A stretch of 64,000 bases of DNA, taken from Gammaproteobacteria bacterium. GTDB lineage: Bacteria > Pseudomonadota > Gammaproteobacteria > Pseudomonadales > Moraxellaceae. The position numbers and the translations under genes are program-made. Shown here in pieces: positions 19,847 to 28,524 of the stretch (position 1 is its first letter; every line of letters begins with the position of its first letter). The stretch is taken from assembly GCA_028868515.1 (NCBI GenBank), contig JAGWUI010000005.1, forward strand, positions 78,547-142,546, in the 5' to 3' direction. Under the pieces are notes generated by a model. It did no database searches. It was not told the DNA's origin and saw only the letters and a program-made list of their open reading frames with translations.

Positions 19847-20368
19847 TTGAATAGACGAATATGGATCAAAATACTCGCGTTTATCGCTGCGCTATATGTG
19901 AGTTATACAGGCACCAAGCATCTCGGTAATCTCAACCACGCGCCCAACAATGCATCTAGCAACAATCAACAAGCCGCGCAGTTTGATCGGCAGGTCACAC
20001 TTGCCGCAAACAATGCCGCAGACGACTCAGCAGCCTCTCAACATTCTGAAGGTTATGTCGATCACAGCGAAGTTACAGGTAACGGAACTGTGATCAAAAT
20101 ACTTCCTGATGACAATAAAGCAGGTGGCGATAATGGCAGTCGTCATCAACGTTTTATCTTGCGCTTGCCTTCTGGGCAAACCGTTCTCATCGTACACAAT
20201 ATTGATGTTGCGCCACGCGTTGAACTTTTAAGCGAAGGAGATACGGTTGTTTTTAAAGGTGTTTATATTAGTAATAACCAAGGTGGTTTAATTCACTGGA
20301 CACATCGCGATCCAAATGGTCGTCATGAAGATGGTTGGCTGAAAAGGAATGGAAAAATTTATCAATAA
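19847..20368 (+). CDS. DUF3465 family exported protein
   Basis: This 173-residue protein starts at TTG, since the frame has no early ATG and AAGGTG stands just upstream. An N-terminal membrane anchor or signal (IWIKILAFIAALYVSY) precedes an Asn/Ala-rich linker and a compact domain from about residue 68. That domain contains HQRFILRLPSGQTVLIVHNID and GGLIHWTHRDPNGRHEDGWL, typical of DUF3465, a small OB-like domain of unknown function. It probably acts in the periplasm. It may be cotranscribed with rlmM. Confidence 0.8.
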   Translation: MNRRIWIKILAFIAALYVSYTGTKHLGNLNHAPNNASSNNQQAAQFDRQVTLAANNAADDSAASQHSEGYVDHSEVTGNGTVIKILPDDNKAGGDNGSRHQRFILRLPSGQTVLIVHNIDVAPRVELLSEGDTVVFKGVYISNNQGGLIHWTHRDPNGRHEDGWLKRNGKIYQ

Positions 20369-20416
20369 AATAAGCTAGACACAAATTAGTAATATTTTAC
20401 TGTTCTTTTTTCAATT

Positions 20417-20435
20417 ACAATTAATAATCATTCTC
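20417..20435 (+). promoter_or_regulatory. Candidate Fur box
   Basis: ACAATTAATAATCATTCTC agrees with the 19-base Fur consensus at about 13 positions, including 11 of the last 12. It lies 28 bases before the DUF4198 gene, where it could repress transcription when iron is plentiful. Confidence 0.5.
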
Positions 20436-20462
20436 ATATAGTGCTCTATATAGGCCAACGAC

Positions 20463-21308
20463 ATGACCTCTTCTCGCGGATTTAAACTCACACTCACATC
20501 AATGCTATTAGCAACATCATCCATCTCTATGGCGCATACACCTTATATTTTGCCATACCACTTTGACACAACTAAAGACATTGCTACCATCCAAGCATCT
20601 GCAACTGAAGATTTCTTCATCCCTGATCATGGTATTTCAGGTGACTTTTCAGTGACATCACCAACAGGTGCTACCACGCCTATTTCGGACGTCACTTCGT
20701 TAAAAGAAGTGACTCTAGCGCAAATGCCTCTCACTGATAATGGAACGTACCGTGTGACGCTGAAGGCAAAACCGCGTGTTAGTAAATTTGCAAATATCGA
20801 TGGTCGCTGGTTAAGCGTCCGCCCAGCTCGCGGCGGTGCAGATAACAAGCCTAAAGAAGCGCTCAGCGAGCGTAGCTATGTCACACCAGAAGAACTCGCT
20901 AAAGATGCAAAAATCATTGAATCAACATCAACACGTACACTTGAAACTTACATCACCAAAGGACGTAGTTCAGATGAAGTCTTGGAAGTCACAGGAAAAG
21001 GATTAGAAGTGAAACTCAGTCAAAATCCAAGTGAGATTTTCTTAGATCAAGGCTTAGAGTTTGATGTACTTTTTGATGGTCAACCTGTTAAAAACCAAAC
21101 TGTAGAAATCGATCAAGTCGGCAAAGCTCCGCTTGAATTTAAAACCGATGATAAAGGTCATGTGAAAGCAACATTCACTCAAGCAGGAACATACCTGCTC
21201 GAAGTCACTTATCCAAATGATCCCGAATCACACAATGAAAAAGGTCGTCAAACACCACCACAAACAACTAGCTATAATTACGGTTTAACCTTTGGTGTTT
21301 CACAATAA
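20463..21308 (+). CDS. DUF4198 periplasmic protein
   Basis: The 281-residue product has a signal peptide (ending near SISMA, then HTPYILPYHFD). The remainder is beta-rich with two Ig-like parts, ending in a segment with GTYLLEVTYPNDPE. This matches DUF4198, a family often encoded next to TonB-dependent receptors or metal uptake systems and thought to help handle metals in the periplasm. His residues at the mature N-terminus could bind metal. A candidate Fur box upstream fits an iron link. No receptor gene is nearby, so the partner is unknown. Confidence 0.8.
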   Translation: MTSSRGFKLTLTSMLLATSSISMAHTPYILPYHFDTTKDIATIQASATEDFFIPDHGISGDFSVTSPTGATTPISDVTSLKEVTLAQMPLTDNGTYRVTLKAKPRVSKFANIDGRWLSVRPARGGADNKPKEALSERSYVTPEELAKDAKIIESTSTRTLETYITKGRSSDEVLEVTGKGLEVKLSQNPSEIFLDQGLEFDVLFDGQPVKNQTVEIDQVGKAPLEFKTDDKGHVKATFTQAGTYLLEVTYPNDPESHNEKGRQTPPQTTSYNYGLTFGVSQ

Positions 21309-21332
21309 CGTTTAAAAATGGGTTTAATCTCT

Positions 21333-21376
21333 AAAAAAAAGCAGGCTGAATCGATAAGATTAGCCTGCTTTTTTTT
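21333..21376 (+). terminator. Terminator of the DUF4198 gene
   Basis: AGCAGGCT (21340-21347) pairs with AGCCTGCT (21362-21369), flanked by A and T runs. The structure can also end the convergent beta-lactamase transcript. Confidence 0.88.
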
Positions 21377-21413
21377 ACGAAAATTGAATATTGAAAGTTA
21401 TACATGGATTTAA

Positions 21414-22280
21414 CTAATAACTATAAAAAGTCTTTCCAACAATGGTCCCAACTTGAGCAATCACCCTACTCTGTTGTTCAACTGAAATCGTTGAATCCGT
21501 GTAATAGACTGTCACTAAAAATGGTTGATGGCTTTCAGGCCAGACAATCGCCACATCATTACTGGCACCATTTGCACCCGAGCCTGTTTTATCACCAACT
21601 TTCCACATTGGATTCAAACCCGCACGCAATTTTGCATCACCCGTCGTATTACCCATCAGCCAATTGGCTAATTGCGCTTTTGAGTTTGGTGACAAAACTT
21701 TTCCAACTAGTACAACTTGCATAAGTTTCAACATTGACGCAGGTGTCGTTGTATCGCGTACATCATGTGCAATATTGGTATTTAACGTAGGCTCATTACG
21801 ATCCAAACGAGTCGTATGATCACCTAAAGTATGAATATAACGCGTTAAACCTGCAGGCCCACCAATCGTTTTCAGCAAGAGATTCGCAGCTGTATTATCG
21901 CTATATTGCAGTGCAGCGGCGCACAGTGCTGCGATAGACATTTGACCATCTTTAACATGCTGACTCGTAATTGGGGCATACGATTGAATGTCTGCCGAGG
22001 TGAATATTACTGGACGCGTCAAAGTTTCTTTGCCTAGATCAACTTGGTGCAGCACTGCTGCCACTAACAACAACTTAAACGTACTTGCCAGCGCAAATCG
22101 CTCGTCTGCTCGATATTCTAATCGCTGACCATTCTCAAGATTTAGCGCAGAAACACCTAATCGACCACCATTTTCTTTTTCTAATGCGGCAATAGACTGA
22201 TTAAAATTTTGAGAGTTTTCTGCAAAAGTATCCAATGATACAAACATCAACAACGACGCAAAGACATGTCTAAATCGCAT
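21414..22280 (-). CDS. Class A beta-lactamase
   Basis: A serine beta-lactamase that hydrolyses beta-lactams in the periplasm. The 288 residues begin with a signal peptide ending near DTFA. All active-site elements are present: S66-T-F-K69, S127-D-N129, E163 in RNEPTLN, and K231-T-G-S-G. The Cys pair typical of class A carbapenemases is not seen at the usual places. Its spectrum cannot be read from sequence alone. It starts 12 bases after the tmk stop and is on the same strand, so it is probably transcribed with pabC-mltG-tmk; no ampR-type regulator is adjacent. Confidence 0.95.
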   Translation of the reverse strand: MRFRHVFASLLMFVSLDTFAENSQNFNQSIAALEKENGGRLGVSALNLENGQRLEYRADERFALASTFKLLLVAAVLHQVDLGKETLTRPVIFTSADIQSYAPITSQHVKDGQMSIAALCAAALQYSDNTAANLLLKTIGGPAGLTRYIHTLGDHTTRLDRNEPTLNTNIAHDVRDTTTPASMLKLMQVVLVGKVLSPNSKAQLANWLMGNTTGDAKLRAGLNPMWKVGDKTGSGANGASNDVAIVWPESHQPFLVTVYYTDSTISVEQQSRVIAQVGTIVGKTFYSY

Positions 22281-22292
22281 CGAATACCTCGT

Positions 22293-22892
22293 TTATGATG
22301 ACAATCTTTTGATTGCTGAAGCAAGAACCTTCCACGAATCTAATGTCGCATCCAGCTTTACAACTCTTTGAGGCTCGGCTGCCGCACGGTCAGCATATAC
22401 CGCACGCACACGATCAAAAAAATCGTGTCGTTCCTGTTCAAAACGATCCAAAGCACCGCGCTTCCCTGCTCGCGCCATGCCAACTTCAACAGGTGCATCT
22501 AACCAAAATGTTTTGGTCGGTAGCACTGACACAAACTGCTCAACGAGTGCTTGAACCTGTGTATTCGGTAAACCACGCCCGCCGCATTGATATGCAAAAG
22601 TCGCATCCACAAAACGGTCACACAACACCCACTGTCCACGCGCAAGCGCTGGCTCAATGACTTGATTAAGATGCTGGGCACGAGCGGCGAAAATCAGCAA
22701 TAACTCACAAGCAGGTGCGATCTTTTCACCATCAGGAGTTAACAACAAATTCCGAATCTGCTCTGCAAGCGGGGTTCCACCAGGCTCTCGCGTCACGATA
22801 AAATCAATGCCTTGGGCGGTTAAGTGTTTAGCCACACCTTTAATCAGCGTCGTTTTACCAACGCCTTCAGTTCCTTCAAAACTAATAAACAT
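22293..22892 (-). CDS. tmk: Thymidylate kinase
   Basis: Tmk phosphorylates dTMP to dTDP for DNA synthesis. The 199 residues match the family length. The P-loop FEGTEGVGKTT is at residues 5-15, the DRF motif (LCDRFVDATFAYQ) follows, and the LID region with Arg residues lies near residue 140. It lies in the common order pabC-mltG-tmk. In many proteobacteria holB comes next, but here a beta-lactamase takes that place. Confidence 0.96.
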   Translation of the reverse strand: MFISFEGTEGVGKTTLIKGVAKHLTAQGIDFIVTREPGGTPLAEQIRNLLLTPDGEKIAPACELLLIFAARAQHLNQVIEPALARGQWVLCDRFVDATFAYQCGGRGLPNTQVQALVEQFVSVLPTKTFWLDAPVEVGMARAGKRGALDRFEQERHDFFDRVRAVYADRAAAEPQRVVKLDATLDSWKVLASAIKRLSS

Positions 22893-22943
22893 GCCCTGTG
22901 ACTTCCTTCATCTTTAGTGCTTTACGCGATGTTTGTATAATGT

Positions 22944-24053
22944 TTAGTTGACGTCTTTCTTGGTTCTCATGACCTGCAAATACTGTTGTACCGCTGCATT
23001 ATGCTCCGCAAGCGTATTGCTAAATTTATGCCCGCCCGTACCTGTCGCCACAAAATACAATGCATCAATATCAGCAGGATGTAATGCTGCATGAATCGAA
23101 GCCAATCCAGGCATTGCAATCGGTGTTGGCGGCAAACCATTAATCAAATAAGTATTGTAAGGCGTTGGTGTTTCAAGATCTTTTTTACTAATTCGACCAG
23201 CATACTGATCACCCATACCATAAATAACGGTTGGATCAGTTTGCAATCGCATCCCTTGCTTCAAACGATTCACAAAAACAGCTGCAACTTTTGCACGTTC
23301 GCCACCTACGCCTGTTTCTTTTTCAACGATTGAAGCCATAGTCAACGCATCAGCCATTGAATGATACGGCAAATCAGGCGCACGACTCTTCCATTCCTGC
23401 TCCATGCGTGCATCTTGTTTTTCGTATAACTTTTTCAATACATTGACATCAGTTTCACCGACTTCAAAGAAATAGGTATCCGGCGCAAACCAACCTTCTG
23501 GATTCTTTTGTGGGATTCCCGCCGCTGCTAAGATCTGGTCATTGGGTAATTGAAGTACAGTCTTTTTAATTTCATCATTGGCTTCTAACCGTTCTTTAAG
23601 CTGACTAAACGTCATCCCCTCAACCAATAACACACGGTTGAGCTGAACCAACTGACCACTATTCAGTAGCTTTAACAACTCTGATGCACTGATACCCGCA
23701 GGAATCTCATACGATCCTGCTTTCAAGGTATTATGAATAAACAAACGCTGATAAATTTTTAAAATAAAAGAAAAACGAACCATGTCTCGTTGTGCAAGAT
23801 TGCTAATCAAACCTGAATAAGTTTGACCTGTTTTGATCTGTAGTATCTTGCCCGTCGAAGCCACGGATAATGGGCGATATAAAGATTGCCAAATCATCCC
23901 AGACAGCGCAAACACACACAAAATGATAAACGTTTTAAACCAAGTCAACTTATATGCTGGTGTACTTTGCGGCTGTTTACGAGTTGAATTCTTGGCGCGT
24001 GCAGCAGCATTTTTTGCTGTTGTTTTGGCTGTTGGCTTCTTACGCTGAGTCAT
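22944..24053 (-). CDS. mltG: Endolytic murein transglycosylase MltG
   Basis: MltG (YceG) cleaves nascent peptidoglycan strands at the inner membrane and helps set glycan length. The 369 residues start with a basic Lys/Thr/Ala-rich cytoplasmic tail, then one membrane segment near residues 35-55 (FIILCVFALSGMIW). A LysM-like part and the catalytic domain follow, with ASIVEKETGVGGERA (catalytic Glu in VEKET) and the conserved TPYNTYLINGLPPTPI. It lies between pabC and tmk on the same strand with short gaps. Confidence 0.96.
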   Translation of the reverse strand: MTQRKKPTAKTTAKNAAARAKNSTRKQPQSTPAYKLTWFKTFIILCVFALSGMIWQSLYRPLSVASTGKILQIKTGQTYSGLISNLAQRDMVRFSFILKIYQRLFIHNTLKAGSYEIPAGISASELLKLLNSGQLVQLNRVLLVEGMTFSQLKERLEANDEIKKTVLQLPNDQILAAAGIPQKNPEGWFAPDTYFFEVGETDVNVLKKLYEKQDARMEQEWKSRAPDLPYHSMADALTMASIVEKETGVGGERAKVAAVFVNRLKQGMRLQTDPTVIYGMGDQYAGRISKKDLETPTPYNTYLINGLPPTPIAMPGLASIHAALHPADIDALYFVATGTGGHKFSNTLAEHNAAVQQYLQVMRTKKDVN

Positions 24054-24080
24054 AACAAAAACCGAAACTTAAAGATTTGA

Positions 24081-24899
24081 TTAGAATAACAGATTGGCTA
24101 ATGAAGTGACTGCTGAAAGATTAAGCGTTCGACCATTCAAAGTACTTACAGGCACAATTTGAGTGAGTGCATTACAAAAGAACAAAGCTTCAATCTGTGT
24201 AGCATCATCACGATGTAAAGTTCTTAAATGCACTGAGATATTGCGAGCTTGCATACGCTCAATCAGCTCAGCTCGCATCACACCCAGAATCCCTGAACAA
24301 TCAATAGGTGGTGTCCACCACTCACCATCAATCTGAAAGACGCAATTACTATAAACACCCTCAACAATCAACCCATTTACATCACAGACCAAACCTTCAT
24401 TCCACCCTAAGCCTGCCAACTCTTGACGCAATAAAACCTGTTCCAAACGGTTAAGCGTTTTCAAACCAGCGAGCTGAGGCATCACTTGCCCCAATTGACT
24501 AGTCAATATTCCGCTGGTTATTGGCGGTTTACAAAGATCATCAGAGTGTTCAGTAGATGGAAATAATTGTAAATAAACAATAGCTGACTGCTGTGGCGGT
24601 AAATAACCTCGGGAGCCTACGCCACGACTAATAATAACTTTTAATACGCCATATTGAATAAGTTCTGCTTTTTGGAAAACATCGGACTCAAGTTCAGCAA
24701 AATGAATATCCAAACCTAGACGATGAGCACCAAGTTGTAATCGCTGTACATGATGTGACCATAGCTGAGGTGTTCCCGCACTGATTCGCACACTCGTAAA
24801 CAAGCCATCCCCATACAAAAACGCTCGATCCAGCGGATCAATCCCAGCGCAAGAAAAACCATTTCGGAAAGTGTCAACCATAGGTATCTCTAAAGTCAT
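24081..24899 (-). CDS. pabC: Aminodeoxychorismate lyase
   Basis: PabC releases pyruvate from 4-amino-4-deoxychorismate to give 4-aminobenzoate for folate synthesis. It is a PLP enzyme of fold type IV, and the 272 residues fit. Conserved parts are DRAFLYGDGLFTSVRI, the PLP lysine in GLKTLNRLEQVL, and CDVNGLIVEGVYSNCVF. It is the first gene of the pabC-mltG-tmk run, with 27 bases to mltG. A D-amino-acid aminotransferase or IlvE role is unlikely given the gene order. Confidence 0.92.
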   Translation of the reverse strand: MTLEIPMVDTFRNGFSCAGIDPLDRAFLYGDGLFTSVRISAGTPQLWSHHVQRLQLGAHRLGLDIHFAELESDVFQKAELIQYGVLKVIISRGVGSRGYLPPQQSAIVYLQLFPSTEHSDDLCKPPITSGILTSQLGQVMPQLAGLKTLNRLEQVLLRQELAGLGWNEGLVCDVNGLIVEGVYSNCVFQIDGEWWTPPIDCSGILGVMRAELIERMQARNISVHLRTLHRDDATQIEALFFCNALTQIVPVSTLNGRTLNLSAVTSLANLLF

Positions 24900-24955
24900 T
24901 TCTACTTAATTCATGACGATTATAAAAAACATACTTAAAGCATAAACCAAGACAT

Positions 24956-24986
24956 AAAAAAAAACGAACCGAAGTTCGTTTTTTAT
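24956..24986 (-). terminator. Terminator of the outer-membrane protein gene
   Basis: The stem ACGAAC/GTTCGT is flanked by long A and T runs, just past the stop of the minus-strand gene ending at 25021. Confidence 0.75.
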
Positions 24987-25020
24987 AACTCAACAGACTT
25001 ATTAAATAAGCCTCATGAGA

Positions 25021-25641
25021 TTAGAAGTGGTAAGAAAGACCCGCTTTTGCAACTGGGTACCAGCGATAACGGTCGCCCAATAGAACTTCATTACCAGAAC
25101 CATCTTCAGCTTTTAGCTTACCGTTGTAGATTGCACCAAGATCAAGATTTACACCCCAATGAGCATTGATCTTCGGAGCGATACCAAAGCCTAAATATGG
25201 ATCCACTGCTGGACCTGTTGACACTTTGCCAACCTGCGCACCATTTTTTGTACTTAAGCGATACGCGCTATCTTGAATGTATGTACCAAACTGCAGGTTT
25301 ACAGCATTAAGATATTGCTGAGTAAATGGTGCATATTTGATTACTACAGAAGTATTTTGTAGTTGGCTGTAGTTTGTTTTAAATTTGCCAACACCAGCAA
25401 TACTGATTGAATCGCCATGCACGTTAGGAACGTTACCACCAGCCCAACCAATATTCAAACTTGTATTAGGAGTGACGTCATAACCAAAATTTACACCGTA
25501 ACCCGTCGTACCAGCTTCAACACCAACTGACACGTTAGACAATGACAGTGCTGGGTCACCAAGAAGTGAAGGACCTTGTGCAAAAGTAGAACCTGCTGCG
25601 AAAACAGCTGCAGTAACAGCAAGAATACGAAGAGTCTTCAT
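25021..25641 (-). CDS. OmpW-like outer-membrane beta-barrel protein
   Basis: The 206-residue protein has a signal peptide ending at GSTFA and then alternating beta-strand sequence. It ends in AGLSYHF, with the terminal Phe used for outer-membrane insertion. The pattern GYDVTPNTSLNIGWA, PYLGFGIAPKINAHWGVNLDLGAIY is typical of small eight-stranded barrels such as OmpW. Transport function is not predictable. GAGGAA stands before the ATG. It is transcribed alone, divergent from ahcY. Confidence 0.8.
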   Translation of the reverse strand: MKTLRILAVTAAVFAAGSTFAQGPSLLGDPALSLSNVSVGVEAGTTGYGVNFGYDVTPNTSLNIGWAGGNVPNVHGDSISIAGVGKFKTNYSQLQNTSVVIKYAPFTQQYLNAVNLQFGTYIQDSAYRLSTKNGAQVGKVSTGPAVDPYLGFGIAPKINAHWGVNLDLGAIYNGKLKAEDGSGNEVLLGDRYRWYPVAKAGLSYHF

Positions 25642-25974
25642 AGTTATTCCTCAAATTTATATATGGAACACAATGTTCCCGTGATTATCATTAAAACATA
25701 ATTTGAAACATTTTTGCATCATCTGAAATTAGTGGCATTGCTGAATTTATGTAAGATTCCTATACCACGAAGACAAAAAATTAAAAATATTCATTTAAAT
25801 TCAACATGTAATACATTTACACACTCACCTTCGTGTTACAAAATGGTTACATTTCAATAATTCATTACCCATAAATTGACCTAAATTTCATAAGTTTTTC
25901 TCGAGTTTTTAAATATTTTTCAGCAGGCGCTTGCAAAAACCACTATGCGAAATAGACTCTCATCCGTACAATAC

Positions 25975-26090
25975 AGCCACCGAGGGATGCTGCAACAGAT
26001 ATTTAATGATGTGAAATGTATGATGATCCAAAATCATATCAATAACTCACTCTTCGATTTCTGCTAGGCTCGGTACGTCGCTCCTACTTA
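25975..26090 (+). promoter_or_regulatory. SAH riboswitch upstream of ahcY
   Basis: The conserved core of the S-adenosylhomocysteine riboswitch is recognisable. ACCGAG (25979-25984) followed by GGATGCTGCAACAG opens the element. A variable stem (about 26000-26060) follows, then GCTAGGCTCGGTACGTCGCTCC, in which CTCGGT (26069-26074) pairs back with ACCGAG. The known class sits ahead of ahcY and turns expression on when SAH builds up. It ends 87 bases before the ahcY start, which fits exactly. Confidence 0.88.
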
Positions 26091-26176
26091 TATTGCCACT
26101 ATTAATAAGCGTCTTATAAGTCTTCATTTTTCAAAGCAACGGCATCCGCGAACTTAAGTGATCTAAGGAGATCCTC

Positions 26177-27559
26177 ATGAACGCGGTGGTCAATACTCAC
26201 GACTATAAAGTCGCAGACATTAACCTTGCTGACTTCGGTCGCAAAGAAATTCTTCTCGCTGAATCTGAAATGCCAGCCCTAATGGGTTTACGTCGTCGTT
26301 ATGCCGCAGCAAAACCACTGGCTGGTGCAAAAATTCTTGGCTGTATTCACATGACCATCCAAACCGCAGTGCTCATTGAGACACTGGTTGATTTGGGTGC
26401 TGAAGTACGCTGGACATCATGCAATATTTTCTCAACTCAAGACCATGCTGCTGCTGCAATTGCTGCCAGTGGAACACCTGTTTTTGCTTGGAAAGGCGAA
26501 ACTGAAGAAGAATACTGGTGGTGTATCGAACAACAACTTCATGTCAACGGTGAACTCTGGCAAGCCAACATGATTCTGGACGATGGTGGTGATCTCACAG
26601 GCGTTGTTCATGACAAATACCCACAACTTCTTGCAAACATTCATGGTGTAACCGAAGAAACCACAACGGGTGTTGCTCGCCTATTTGAAATGTGGAAAGA
26701 CGGTTCACTTAAGATTCCTGCAGTGAACGTAAATGACGCTGTCACTAAATCTAAAAATGACAACAAATATGGCTGCCGTCACTCACTCAACGATGCAATT
26801 AAACGTGGTACAGACATGCTGCTTGCAGGTCGTCGTGCACTTGTCATCGGTTACGGCGACGTGGGTAAAGGTTCTGCACAATCATTGCGCCAAGAAGGCA
26901 TGATTGTACGCGTAACTGAAATTGATCCAATCTGTGCAATGCAGGCTTGTATGGATGGTTATGAAGTCGTTTCTGCTTATAAGAATGGCATCGTGACTGG
27001 TAATAAAGCTGACATCGATCAAGTTTTACTTGGTTCAACCGACCTCATTGTGACCACAACAGGTAACGATAAAGTATGTGATGCAGCAATGCTCGATACG
27101 CTGAAAAAAGGCGCTGTGGTTTGTAATATCGGACACTTCGATACTGAGATTGATACGGCTTACCTGCGTAAAAATTATCGTTGGGAAGAAGTTAAACCTC
27201 AAGTACATCAAGTATTCCGTAGTGATGCAAATGACGACTATTTAATCCTGTTGTCTGAAGGTCGTTTGGTAAACTTGGGAAATGCAACAGGTCACCCATC
27301 ACGCATTATGGACGGTTCATTTGCAAACCAAGTATTGGCACAAATGTACCTCTTTGGTGAAAAATTTGCAGACCTCCCCGCCGACCAAAAACAAGCAAAA
27401 GTTCGCGTTGAACTTTTACCGAAGAAACTCGACGAAGAAGTTGCAGCAGCAATGGTTGCAGGTTTTGGTGGCGTATTGACTCAACTGACTCCAGAGCAAG
27501 CAAAGTATTTAGGCGTGCCAGTTGAAGGTCCATATAAACCTGAAACTTATAAGTATTAA
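26177..27559 (+). CDS. ahcY: Adenosylhomocysteinase
   Basis: AhcY splits S-adenosylhomocysteine to adenosine and homocysteine, removing the inhibitor left by SAM-dependent methylations. The 460 residues fit the family. Motifs are [37 protein letters not shown], the NAD-binding [10 protein letters not shown] and the C-terminal [15 protein letters not shown] precedes the ATG. An SAH riboswitch lies upstream, so the substrate likely induces the gene. metF, which helps remethylate homocysteine, follows after 130 bases and a REP-like repeat. Confidence 0.98.
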   Translation: MNAVVNTHDYKVADINLADFGRKEILLAESEMPALMGLRRRYAAAKPLAGAKILGCIHMTIQTAVLIETLVDLGAEVRWTSCNIFSTQDHAAAAIAASGTPVFAWKGETEEEYWWCIEQQLHVNGELWQANMILDDGGDLTGVVHDKYPQLLANIHGVTEETTTGVARLFEMWKDGSLKIPAVNVNDAVTKSKNDNKYGCRHSLNDAIKRGTDMLLAGRRALVIGYGDVGKGSAQSLRQEGMIVRVTEIDPICAMQACMDGYEVVSAYKNGIVTGNKADIDQVLLGSTDLIVTTTGNDKVCDAAMLDTLKKGAVVCNIGHFDTEIDTAYLRKNYRWEEVKPQVHQVFRSDANDDYLILLSEGRLVNLGNATGHPSRIMDGSFANQVLAQMYLFGEKFADLPADQKQAKVRVELLPKKLDEEVAAAMVAGFGGVLTQLTPEQAKYLGVPVEGPYKPETYKY

Positions 27560-27574
27560 TATCCAACTCAAGAT

Positions 27575-27638
27575 CACTGAACTTGTCGAAGTGAGGCGGT
27601 AGACACATACCGCCCATTTTGACAGGCTTAATGAGCTA
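27575..27638. repeat. REP-like inverted repeat, copy 3
   Basis: CACTGAACTTGTCGAAGTG at the left pairs imperfectly with TTTTGACAGGCTTAATGAGC at the right around a GGCGGTA/TACCGCC stem. It lies between ahcY and metF and may act as a transcriptional attenuator or mRNA end. Confidence 0.8.
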
Positions 27639-27689
27639 TTTTACTTTTCATCAAATACCGATACCTCTATTTTTGATCGAATTCAGACT

Positions 27690-28520
27690 ATGACAACACC
27701 TATTTCATTTGAATTTTTCCCACCAAAAACTGATCTCGGTGCAGAAAAAATCCTTGTCGTACACCAAGAATTACAAGCATTAAATCCTGCTTATTTTTCT
27801 GTGACTTATGGCGCTGGTGGTTCTACACGTGATCGAACACTTGCGACGATTGACGCATTACACGGCAAAGGCGCGCCTGTTGCACCACATCTTTCTTGCA
27901 TTGGCGATGACAAATCTCGTATTGCCGAACTATTGGAACGTTATAAAAACCAAGGAATTCGCCATTTAGTCGCATTACGTGGTGATTTGCCATCGGGTCA
28001 AGTTGGTTTGGGTGAACTCCCCTACGCACGTGACCTTGTGCAATTCATTCGTGAAACAACAGGTGATCATTTTCATATTGAAGTTGCGGCTTATCCTGAA
28101 ATACATCCTCAAGCTGAAAGCTTTAATCAAGATATTGAGCGTTTTATTGACAAAGTAAACGCAGGCGCAAATTCGGCGATTACCCAGTTCTTCTTCAATG
28201 CAGATAGCTATTTTTACTTTGTTGATGAGCTCGCAAAACGCGGCGTGCATACACCCATTATTCCAGGCATTATGCCAATTACCAATGCCAGCAATTTGAT
28301 TCGCTTTGCTGATTCTTCTGGCGCAGAAATTCCACGCTGGATTCGCAAACAATTGGCGGCATATGGTGATGATAGTCAGCGTATTCGTGCGTTTGGACAC
28401 GAAGTTGTTGTACGTCTATGTGAGCGATTAATTGCTGGTGGTGCACCTGCATTGCATTTCTACACCATGAATCAGACTGAACCAACGCATCAATTGGTCA
28501 AGGACTTAAACTTAGGCTAG
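27690..28520 (+). CDS. metF: Methylenetetrahydrofolate reductase
   Basis: MetF reduces 5,10-methylene-THF to 5-methyl-THF using FAD, supplying the methyl group for methionine synthesis. The 276 residues show FEFFPPKT near the start, FSVTYGAGGSTRDRT, HLVALRGDLP, and EVAAYPEIHPQA. It is four bases ahead of bioA on the same strand and probably shares a transcript with bioA and rsmE. With ahcY upstream it completes part of the methyl cycle. Confidence 0.97.
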   Translation: MTTPISFEFFPPKTDLGAEKILVVHQELQALNPAYFSVTYGAGGSTRDRTLATIDALHGKGAPVAPHLSCIGDDKSRIAELLERYKNQGIRHLVALRGDLPSGQVGLGELPYARDLVQFIRETTGDHFHIEVAAYPEIHPQAESFNQDIERFIDKVNAGANSAITQFFFNADSYFYFVDELAKRGVHTPIIPGIMPITNASNLIRFADSSGAEIPRWIRKQLAAYGDDSQRIRAFGHEVVVRLCERLIAGGAPALHFYTMNQTEPTHQLVKDLNLG

Positions 28521-28524
28521 TAAA

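Noticed and set aside
25660..25710. Possible Fur site before the outer-membrane protein
   Set aside because: Only GATTATCATT fits; the rest of the 19-base pattern is missing.
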